This document shows, one piece after another, positions 6,540 through 12,063 of a stretch of DNA of 12,820 bases. Location: NCBI GenBank assembly GCA_013695175.1, contig JACDAZ010000107.1, positions 1 to 12,820 on the forward strand. Direction: 5' to 3'. Position 1 is the first letter of the stretch; every line of letters begins with the position of its first letter. The notes under the pieces were generated by a model. That model saw nothing but the letters and a program-made list of their open reading frames with translations. It did no database searches and was not told where the DNA came from. A program made the translations under genes and the position numbers. Origin of the DNA: Flavisolibacter sp. GTDB lineage: Bacteria > Bacteroidota > Bacteroidia > Chitinophagales > Chitinophagaceae.

Positions 6540-7260
6540 GTACTACATGGACCCTCAAAATAAACCATCTGTATTATTAGTTGAAGATGAAGAGAACCTG
6601 CATGAAACTTTAAAAATGAACCTGGAACTGGAAGGCTACCAGGTTACTTCTGCTTATGATGGTGCGGCTGCTACAAAAGCAGTACACAATGAATATTTCG
6701 ACCTTATCATTATGGATATTATGTTGCCTGAAATAGATGGAATAAGCGTAACACAAAACATCAGGCTTACAAATACAGAAGTTCCCATTTTAATTTTAAG
6801 TGCAAAAAACAACAGCGAAGACCGGGTACTTGGTTTACGTAAAGGGGCTGATGATTACCTTACCAAGCCTTTCAATCTTGAAGAACTTTTATTGAGAGTG
6901 CAAAAGCTTATTACAAAAAATAAAAAGTTACAGGTAAAAACTACAATTGGCGACGAATACACTTTTGGAGGTCATAGCATCAACTTTAAAGCACAGGAAG
7001 CCAGAACAGCAAAGGGAGAAAAGATAGAATTAAGTAAAAAAGAAATTATGCTTTTAAAACTGCTTATCGAAAATAAAAACGAAGTAGTGCCAAGAGAAAA
7101 AATTTTACAATCAGTTTGGGGTTATAATGTTTATCCTACTACTCGCACTATAGATAATTTTATTCTCAACTTCAGAAAATACTTTGAAGAAGATACTCGC
7201 AACCCAAAATATTTTCATTCTGTAAGAGGGGTTGGATATAAATACCAGGACAGAGAATAA
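6532..7260 (+). CDS. OmpR-family response regulator transcription factor
   Basis: A two-domain DNA-binding response regulator of 242 residues and partner of the preceding kinase. The receiver domain (about 13-128) has the acidic pair near Glu18-Asp19, the phosphorylation site Asp62 in LIIMDIMLPE, the conserved hydroxyl residue Ser90 in LILSAK and Lys112 in TKPF. The C-terminal winged helix (about 145-240) has the OmpR-type pattern: KKEIMLLKLL, the recognition-helix region TTRTIDNFILNFRKYFE, and the closing hairpin GVGYKY. The ATG at 6532 overlaps the kinase by 8 nt; a second ATG at 6547 (MDPQNKPSVLL) gives an equally good N-terminus and cannot be excluded. It converges on the SDR gene with only 5 nt between the stops. 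Confidence 0.95.
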   Translation: MFKYYMDPQNKPSVLLVEDEENLHETLKMNLELEGYQVTSAYDGAAATKAVHNEYFDLIIMDIMLPEIDGISVTQNIRLTNTEVPILILSAKNNSEDRVLGLRKGADDYLTKPFNLEELLLRVQKLITKNKKLQVKTTIGDEYTFGGHSINFKAQEARTAKGEKIELSKKEIMLLKLLIENKNEVVPREKILQSVWGYNVYPTTRTIDNFILNFRKYFEEDTRNPKYFHSVRGVGYKYQDRE

Positions 7261-7265
7261 AATTC

Positions 7266-7964
7266 TTAAAGATCACCTAACTGGGGACGAACAACAATTT
7301 GCTCCACTGTTGCCTGCATTGATAAGCGGCTGACAGTATAAATTAAAGTAGCAATATCTTCAGGTTTCATAATTCTTTCAGGTTCTACCATTCCTTTCCA
7401 TGAATCAGTAAATACAGCACCGGGTATAATAGCTGTTACTTTTATGTTGTGAGGAATTAATTCCTTTCGCAGGTTTTTTGTAAAGCCAAGTAAACCAAAC
7501 TTGCTTATGCTATAGGCTCCACCATTTGAATAAGCGTCTAAAGCAGCAATAGAACAGATGGTAAAAATATGTCCATTCTTCTGCGAAATCATTTTTGGTA
7601 ACATTGATCTTGTAACATGATATGCTGAATAAAGATTCACCTCCAGCATATGCTCCAGAGCACCATCGGGTTCGTCAGAAATATTTCCCGGAACAAATGT
7701 TCCTGCATTGTTTACCAGTACATCTATAGTGTCTGCAATATTTACCACCCATTCGCCAAACAGTTGTGCCTGTTGCTTTTTACCCAAATCAAATGCCTGG
7801 GCATGAATATGAATATTGGGATAATCCTTTTTTAATTCTTCAACCGTTTGTAACAAACCATCCTCATTACGGGAACTTAAAAACAAATTATAACCATGCA
7901 AAGCATATGTTTTTGCTACTGATTTACCAATTCCCCTGCTTGCTCCCGTTATTACGGCATTCAT
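7266..7964 (-). CDS. Classical short-chain dehydrogenase/reductase (SDR)
   Basis: A 232-residue NAD(P)(H)-dependent oxidoreductase of the classical SDR family, substrate unknown. Features in order: cofactor motif TGASRGIG (6-13), SSRNE after strand 2 (30-34, an Arg that often goes with NADP(H) preference), NNAG (85-88), active-site Asn110, Ser138 in TICSIAA, and Tyr151/Lys155 in AYSISK. The terminal part has the IIPGAVFT turn seen after the active site. The length is normal for the family. YSISKFGLLGFTKNLRKEL resembles 3-oxoacyl-ACP reductase-like or sepiapterin reductase-like members, but no specific role can be assigned. It is transcribed divergently from the HAD gene, and a -7 element lies 22 nt upstream of its ATG. 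Confidence 0.93.
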   Translation of the reverse strand: MNAVITGASRGIGKSVAKTYALHGYNLFLSSRNEDGLLQTVEELKKDYPNIHIHAQAFDLGKKQQAQLFGEWVVNIADTIDVLVNNAGTFVPGNISDEPDGALEHMLEVNLYSAYHVTRSMLPKMISQKNGHIFTICSIAALDAYSNGGAYSISKFGLLGFTKNLRKELIPHNIKVTAIIPGAVFTDSWKGMVEPERIMKPEDIATLIYTVSRLSMQATVEQIVVRPQLGDL

Positions 7965-7969
7965 ATTGT

Positions 7970-7977
7970 TATTTTTG
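7970..7977 (+). promoter_or_regulatory. TATTTTTG, -7 element of the HAD gene
   Basis: A full match to TAnnTTTG on the plus strand, 30 nt before the HAD ATG at 8008. It lies within the short transcribed leader expected for the opposing SDR gene. No good -33 TTTG is visible. Confidence 0.45.
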
Positions 7978-7985
7978 TTTGGTTA

Positions 7986-7993
7986 CAAAGCTA
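7986..7993 (-). promoter_or_regulatory. TAGCTTTG, -7 element of the SDR gene
   Basis: Read on the minus strand this is TAGCTTTG, a full match to TAnnTTTG, 22 nt upstream of the SDR ATG (7964). It faces away from, and overlaps the footprint of, the HAD promoter, so polymerase could probably occupy only one of them at a time. Confidence 0.45.
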
Positions 7994-8007
7994 AACAGTG
8001 AGGCATT

Positions 8008-8706
8008 ATGAAGTATAAACATATTTTTTTTGATCTGGATCACACCCTATGGGACTTTGATGCAAATGCTAAAAACACATTACAGCAACTTCACCTTGAT
8101 CTCAGATTGGCTGAAAGAGGAATTGATGATTTTGAATTATTTTATACAAACTACCTGCTGCACAATGATAAATTATGGGCCCGCTATCGTAAAGGATTCA
8201 TTAAACAGGAAGAGCTGAGGGTGAAACGAATGTGGCTTTGCCTGCTGGATTTTAAAATTGCTGATGATGAATTGGCAAGAGAAATGAATGATCTTTTTTT
8301 GCAATTACTTTCTACAAGAACAGTTCTTTTTCCGCATACCGTGGAGATACTACAGTACCTGAAGGATAAAAAGTATTATATACATCTTATAACAAATGGT
8401 TTTGAAGATGTACAGCACCGTAAATTAGAAAGCAGTGGCATCAAAGCATTTTTTCATGAAGTAGTAACCTCAGAACGAAGCAATAGCCTGAAACCTAATA
8501 AAGAAATATTTGAATTTGCCATGGACAAATCAGGAGCTAATATATCAGATAGTATTATGATAGGAGATAGCTTGGAAGTGGATATAGCAGGTGCCATAAA
8601 TATTGGTATGGACCAGGTGCATGCAAATTTTAGAAATGAAGAAGATGAAAAAATAAAACCTACCTATACTATAACAAACCTGAGAGAATTGGAAGGAATT
8701 TTATAA
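8008..8706 (+). CDS. yjjG: YjjG-family HAD noncanonical pyrimidine nucleotidase
   Basis: A HAD-superfamily phosphatase of 232 residues. The closest family I recognise is YjjG, a 5'-nucleotidase that removes phosphate from pyrimidine and noncanonical nucleotides (house-cleaning). Motif I is FFDLDHTLWD with nucleophile Asp9 and acid/base Asp11; motif II is LITNGF with Thr129; motif III is LKPN with Lys162; motif IV is MIGDSLEVDI with Asp187 and Asp192. A helical cap (about 16-105), rich in Leu and charged residues, sits between motifs I and II as in YjjG. The DLDHTLWDF block is typical of Bacteroidetes YjjG proteins. The physiological substrate is inferred from the family only. The gene ends at a hairpin terminator 3 nt after its stop. 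Confidence 0.88.
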   Translation: MKYKHIFFDLDHTLWDFDANAKNTLQQLHLDLRLAERGIDDFELFYTNYLLHNDKLWARYRKGFIKQEELRVKRMWLCLLDFKIADDELAREMNDLFLQLLSTRTVLFPHTVEILQYLKDKKYYIHLITNGFEDVQHRKLESSGIKAFFHEVVTSERSNSLKPNKEIFEFAMDKSGANISDSIMIGDSLEVDIAGAINIGMDQVHANFRNEEDEKIKPTYTITNLRELEGIL

Positions 8707-8708
8707 AA

Positions 8709-8732
8709 AAAGCCTTTTGAAGTAAAGGCTTT
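8709..8732. terminator. Bidirectional intrinsic terminator
   Basis: AAAGCCTTT (8709-8717) and AAAGGCTTT (8724-8732) form a perfect 9-bp stem with loop TGAAGT. On the plus strand it follows the HAD stop and is trailed by AAAATTTTTT. On the minus strand it follows the small-protein stop (8742) and is trailed by an unbroken run of seven T. It can therefore end both converging transcripts. Confidence 0.85.
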
Positions 8733-8741
8733 AAAATTTTT

Positions 8742-8909
8742 TCAACTCCAGAAACAGGTTGATTTTGCTTTAGCGCAATTTTTCTTTTTCTCTACTTTCT
8801 TCACTTCTTTTACTTCTTTCTTCTTTGGTTCTATAGTTGATAAAACTGTTGCTGTAACGGCTGCCGTTGTAAACAAAGCGGCCGCAACCACCAATAAAGA
8901 TTTTTTCAT
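8742..8909 (-). CDS. Small exported or membrane-anchored Lys-rich protein (55 aa), unknown function
   Basis: A short reading frame on the minus strand: ATG at 8909, stop TGA at 8742-8744, 55 residues. It opens MKKSLLVVAAALFTTAA, a clear signal peptide or N-terminal anchor (residues 4-25), followed by a very basic stretch of alternating Lys, Glu and Val (about 27-43, such as KKKEVKEVKKVEKKK) and a short tail with two cysteines (NCAKAKSTCFWS). A second in-frame ATG at 8918 would add three residues (MQT). Support for a real gene comes from the signal-peptide grammar, the charged mature part, a terminator 10 nt after the stop and a TAACTTTA promoter-like site upstream. I do not recognise the family. 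The Lys-rich part could bind nucleic acid, lipid or LPS, but that is only speculation from charge. Confidence 0.72.
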   Translation of the reverse strand: MKKSLLVVAAALFTTAAVTATVLSTIEPKKKEVKEVKKVEKKKNCAKAKSTCFWS

Positions 8910-8925
8910 GGTTTGCATATTTTCT

Positions 8926-8933
8926 TAAAGTTA
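8926..8933 (-). promoter_or_regulatory. TAACTTTA, -7-like element of the small exported protein gene
   Basis: Read on the minus strand it is TAACTTTA, one mismatch from TAnnTTTG, located 16 nt before the ATG at 8909 and 7 nt before the ATG at 8918. The short leader this implies favours the 8909 start. Confidence 0.35.
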
Positions 8934-8998
8934 GAATAACTTAATGAATTAAGAACATGCGTTTTCAAATTATTGCAGTGCTTTCCGTTGATGTTGTT

Positions 8999-9082
8999 TT
9001 GAACCACAATAGAACATAGAACACATAAGGAACCACATAGCTTTCTGAAAAATTAGTTTACTACTGTGCCTCTGTGGTTCAA
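8999..9082. repeat. Inverted repeat TTGAACCACA / TGTGGTTCAA bounding the core of repeat unit 1
   Basis: Perfect 10-bp inverted ends (8999-9008 and 9073-9082) enclose 64 nt. The same arms recur in unit 2 (9138-9147; right arm 9234-9244 with one inserted A) and in unit 3 (9300-9309 and 9397-9406). The left arm has a second near copy, GGAACCACA, about 30 nt further in, so alternative hairpins are possible. Confidence 0.8.
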
Positions 9083-9189
9083 TATCTGCTATAAGGTCCA
9101 TTTTCAAATGATCACAATGCTTTCCGTTGATGTTGATTTGAACCACAATAGAACATAGAACACATAAGGAACCACTTAGCTTTTTAAAA

Positions 9190-9217
9190 TCTCTGCCCGT
9201 CCGGTCAGGCGGTATTG
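9190..9217. repeat. GC-rich insert in repeat unit 2 (matching block at 9353-9380 in unit 3)
   Basis: A block of about 25 nt around GTCCGGTCAGGCGG stands out from the AT-rich surroundings. It is present at the same place in units 2 and 3 and absent from unit 1, where a few AT bases join the flanks. The two copies differ by one C fewer on the left and one G more on the right. It looks like a nested short palindromic-type repeat that entered one unit before that unit was duplicated. Confidence 0.65.
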
Positions 9218-9437
9218 TTTACTACTGTGCCTCTGTAGGTTCAATATCAGCTACAAGGTCCATTTCCAAATTTTCGCATTGCCTTCCGTTGATGTTGTTT
9301 TGAACCACAATAGAACATAGAACACATAAGGAACCACATAGCTTTGTGAAAATCTCTGCCGTCCGGTCAGGCGGGTATTGTTTACTACTTTGCCTCTGTG
9401 GTTCAATATCAGCTACAAGGTGAAATTGAACCCAATA

Positions 9438-10097
9438 CTACCAGCTGGCTAAAATTGTAACTCCGCCTTTTACCTTCTGGTTCAGCTTGACCTTAATATC
9501 TGAATCAAGCGGTAAAAGCAGGTCTACCCTGGACCCAAATTTTATGAACCCCATTTCATCGCCTTGCTTTACCTGGTCGCCGGGTTTTAAATAATTTACA
9601 ATTCTTTTAGCCAGCGCACCTGCAATTTGTTTTACCAAAACTTCCTTATCACTGTTTTTATATACAACAGTGTGTCTTTCATTTTCCAATGATGATTTTG
9701 GATGCCATGCAACAAGGTATTTACCCGGGTGGTATTTACTATAAACAACTTTGCCGGAAACAGGATTGCGGTTTACATGCACATTCAAGGGACTCATGAA
9801 TATAGATAACTGTAATCTTTTTTCATTAAAATATTCATCGGGTTCTACTTCTTCTATTACTACTACTGTTCCATCGCAAGGTGCTACAATTTCTTCATCA
9901 CCCTCGTGATGATTCCGACGCGGAATTCTAAAAAATGAAAGTATAAAAAGGAGCAAAATAAAAGTACCAATGCTAAAAACCCAACCCAGGATCGGGAATC
10001 GGGGTGTTATTAAAAAAAGTGTCAGCAGGTTTATTACAGCAACAATAATAACAGAAACAACTATTGTCTTTAATCCTTCTTTGTGTATTCGCATCAT
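9438..10097 (-). CDS. psd: Phosphatidylserine decarboxylase proenzyme (short, archaeal-type)
   Basis: Decarboxylates phosphatidylserine to phosphatidylethanolamine at the inner membrane, using a pyruvoyl group made by self-cleavage. The protein has 219 residues, the length of the short PSD-A type family. Two N-terminal membrane segments (about 11-30 and 36-56) precede the catalytic domain: VAPCDGTV (Asp75), the MSPLNVHVNRNPVSG block with His107, ERHTVVY (His143), and KFGSRVDLLLP, where cleavage is expected between Gly188 and Ser189, Ser189 giving the pyruvoyl group. All key residues appear to be present. It lies downstream of cdsA on the same strand (64-nt gap) but also has its own TATTTTTG element. 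ATG at 10097 and ATG at 10094 are adjacent and equivalent. The 3' side runs directly into the repeat array. Confidence 0.95.
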   Translation of the reverse strand: MMRIHKEGLKTIVVSVIIVAVINLLTLFLITPRFPILGWVFSIGTFILLLFILSFFRIPRRNHHEGDEEIVAPCDGTVVVIEEVEPDEYFNEKRLQLSIFMSPLNVHVNRNPVSGKVVYSKYHPGKYLVAWHPKSSLENERHTVVYKNSDKEVLVKQIAGALAKRIVNYLKPGDQVKQGDEMGFIKFGSRVDLLLPLDSDIKVKLNQKVKGGVTILASW

Positions 10098-10111
10098 TTA
10101 ATCTTCTGGTT

Positions 10112-10119
10112 CAAAAATA
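10112..10119 (-). promoter_or_regulatory. TATTTTTG, -7 element of psd
   Basis: Read on the minus strand this is TATTTTTG, a full match to TAnnTTTG, 14 nt upstream of the psd ATG. A TTG lies roughly 22 nt further upstream. It would let psd be transcribed apart from cdsA. Confidence 0.45.
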
Positions 10120-10161
10120 GGCAGAAAAATGTTGAGGTATTCAACAACAACCAGTTTTGAT

Positions 10162-11022
10162 CTATAAAAAGAAATAGATGTAAAACCAAACAACTATACT
10201 GGCAAACAATAAAGAATCAAACCTGTCAAGAAAACCTCCATGACCGGGCATTATATTACCACTGTCTTTTACTCCTGCCATTCTTTTAAGCTTGCTTTCA
10301 AACAAATCTCCATAGGTACCTGCTATACTGGCAAGTGCAGCTATAACAGCAGCATGTGTTATTGAAATTCTACCTGTTGCATAAGCTAATAAACTCATTA
10401 CTATCATTGCCAGAATAATTCCTCCAACAGTTCCTTCCCATGTTTTTTTTGGTGAAATTGATGAAAGCGGGTGCTTGCCAATGAAAGAACCAACAATGTA
10501 AGCCATGGTGTCATTGATCCATAATGTTATGATCACCAAAAGCGGTACTGTAAGATTTAACTGGTAATCTTCTTCTACCCACCTGTTGCGCATGTTTATA
10601 AGCAGCGCCAGGCTTAGTGATATATATAGCAGACCTGAAAAGGAGTATCCAATATTCTTTATAAAGAAATTTCGTGCTGCAATCAATTGAACCAGTGGAA
10701 AAAGAATAACAAACGCCAGTCCTAACCATAAACCTGCTTCATTTAAAAATATACCGCCTACTGATAGCTCACCATTTGTAAAAAACATAAGTAAGGCAAA
10801 ACCTGCCAGCATAACTCCATACCGGTGAAAAACATTAATTTTTGAGTAGTCTTTATTAAAAAGAGTAACCAGTTTTTGATATTCGATCCAGCATCCAAAA
10901 TGTATAACAGAAAATAATATAAAAAAAGACCACCGGCTCCACAGTAAACCTATAGCCATAATAATAACAAATAAGATGGCAGTTAGTGCTCTGGTTTTAA
11001 ACGTTTGAAAATTAAACGCCAT
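10162..11022 (-). CDS. cdsA: Phosphatidate cytidylyltransferase (CDP-diglyceride synthase)
   Basis: Makes CDP-diacylglycerol from phosphatidic acid and CTP, the branch point for phosphatidylserine/ethanolamine and phosphatidylglycerol synthesis; integral inner-membrane protein of 286 residues. Hydrophobic segments cover nearly the whole chain (about seven to eight, for example 13-28, 32-46, 69-82, 97-115, 127-143, 158-170, 200-215, 225-238). The C-terminal family signature is complete from Ser243 to Asp269 (SKLKRMAGVKDSG then PGHGGFLDRFD), preceded by WINDTMAY (Asp171), SPKKTWEG and GDLFES. Its ATG lies inside the last codons of the CPBP gene (11-nt overlap), which suggests translational coupling. 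Psd follows 64 nt downstream, a pairing that makes metabolic sense. Confidence 0.96.
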   Translation of the reverse strand: MAFNFQTFKTRALTAILFVIIMAIGLLWSRWSFFILFSVIHFGCWIEYQKLVTLFNKDYSKINVFHRYGVMLAGFALLMFFTNGELSVGGIFLNEAGLWLGLAFVILFPLVQLIAARNFFIKNIGYSFSGLLYISLSLALLINMRNRWVEEDYQLNLTVPLLVIITLWINDTMAYIVGSFIGKHPLSSISPKKTWEGTVGGIILAMIVMSLLAYATGRISITHAAVIAALASIAGTYGDLFESKLKRMAGVKDSGNIMPGHGGFLDRFDSLLFASIVVWFYIYFFL

Positions 11023-11983
11023 TGCTGTTATTTATCTTTTCAAAACCATTTTCATCCTCCTCTCCGGCATATACTTCTTTATAAGATGTTGTTGAATTTT
11101 TTTTCATGATCCATACCAATGCAACAATGATAGCTGCACTTATAATTGCCGTTATAGTTAAATAAGATGGCTCAATTACAGAAGCATCAGGATCCGAAAT
11201 AAGATGAGGGTTAAAATGAGCAACTATAATAAAAAAAGCATCATATAAAAAATGTGCAACGATAGCCACCCATAAACTCCCACTATACCAATACATAACA
11301 CCAAGAAGAATTCCTAACAGGAATCGTGGAAAAAAACCAAAAAATTGAAAATGAAAAAATGAAAATAAAAAAGCTGCTATCACTATACCCATCCAGGGAT
11401 CTTTTGTGGCTTTAATAAGCAGTCTTTGTAAAATGCCTCTGAAGAAAAGCTCTTCACCTACACCGGCAAAAACAGCAATAAAAACGAGGTTGATAAAAAG
11501 ATCATTAACTGTGTTTCCACTCAACATAAACTGAATCATTTTCATAGCTTCATTTTCTTTATCCTCCGCCCATTGATGCAATGTTCCAAAATGAATGCTT
11601 TTATTAAGGTTGCCTATGAAATCAACAAGTGGTATTGCCAATAGTAAAGCTGCAGTGCCCGCAATCCAATAAAAAAATTTTGATGGAGGTTTTAAACCAA
11701 GGTACTGCCTGGGGTTTGGATCAGAGAAATAGGCAAACAAAAGGGAAGGAATTAAAAATAGTCCTAAGAACTGAATAAAGATCATGCCCCTCATAAAAGT
11801 GAGCATACCCGGCTTTTGTGGATCCCAGCTATCAGGATCGCTAAGTTCCAAAACATTTATACCCGTCATCTTTGATAATATAAGTGCACCAATAAGGCTG
11901 ATGGTCATTAATATCCCTATAGACATCCCTATAAAAAGTATCAATTGTATCCAGACAGGTCTTGTTTTAAGATATGTTTGCAT
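11012..11983 (-). CDS. CPBP family intramembrane metalloprotease (CAAX protease/Abi-like)
   Basis: A polytopic membrane protein of the CPBP (CAAX protease and bacteriocin-processing, PF02517) family. From the ATG at 11983 (MQTYLKTRPVW) it has 323 residues. Family motifs lie in the second half: VGEELFFRG (the EExxxR motif), FSFFHFQFFGFFPRF (the FxxxH-type motif) and AHFLYDAFF. Several hydrophobic segments flank them, and the chain ends in an acidic cytoplasmic-looking tail (YAGEEDENGFEK). A longer frame reaches a start at 12064 (350 residues), but its extra 27 residues would meet the divergent dusB start codon and erase the promoter space, so I prefer 11983. The substrate is unknown; some relatives process peptides or give bacteriocin immunity, but others have no known role. 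It overlaps cdsA by 11 nt. Confidence 0.88.
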   Translation of the reverse strand: MQTYLKTRPVWIQLILFIGMSIGILMTISLIGALILSKMTGINVLELSDPDSWDPQKPGMLTFMRGMIFIQFLGLFLIPSLLFAYFSDPNPRQYLGLKPPSKFFYWIAGTAALLLAIPLVDFIGNLNKSIHFGTLHQWAEDKENEAMKMIQFMLSGNTVNDLFINLVFIAVFAGVGEELFFRGILQRLLIKATKDPWMGIVIAAFLFSFFHFQFFGFFPRFLLGILLGVMYWYSGSLWVAIVAHFLYDAFFIIVAHFNPHLISDPDASVIEPSYLTITAIISAAIIVALVWIMKKNSTTSYKEVYAGEEDENGFEKINNSNGV

Positions 11984-12003
11984 AAGTCCTCGCTTTCGCT
12001 GAT

Positions 12004-12011
12004 TAATTTTG
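12004..12011 (+). promoter_or_regulatory. TAATTTTG, -7 element of dusB
   Basis: A full match to TAnnTTTG in the dusB-CPBP gap. A TTTG at 11977-11980 lies upstream with a 23-nt spacer, a little longer than usual. Transcription would begin near 12018, giving dusB a leader of about 46 nt. Confidence 0.45.
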
Positions 12012-12063
12012 CTTGCGCTTAAAAAGATTGTGAAAATAAGAACTGTCTGATAAAACAAATTCA

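Larger units (their letters stand above)
8962..9421. repeat. Three-unit direct repeat array (units 8962-9100, 9101-9262, 9263-9421)
   Basis: Three head-to-tail copies of 139, 162 and 159 nt fill most of the gap between the small-protein gene and psd. The best conserved core is 64 nt long (8981-9044, 9120-9183, 9282-9345). By eye copy 1 differs from copy 2 at two positions and from copy 3 at one. Each unit has a block CTTCCGTTGATGTTG, then TTGAACCACA, several degenerate GAACA(CA)TA steps, GAACCACWTAG, TTTACTACT, TGCCTCTGTGGTTCAATATC and CTACAAGG. Units 2 and 3 carry an extra GC-rich block that unit 1 lacks. I see no long ORF in the array and no spacer pattern of the CRISPR kind. The role is unknown. 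Confidence 0.92.

Noticed and set aside
7252..7275. Terminator between the response regulator and the SDR gene
   Set aside because: Only a weak, AT-only pairing (AGAAT/ATTCT) overlaps the stop codon; there is no GC stem.
8962..9421. Repeat array as a CRISPR
   Set aside because: Units are about 140-160 nt and almost wholly repeated; there is no alternation of short repeats with unique spacers, and no cas gene is present.
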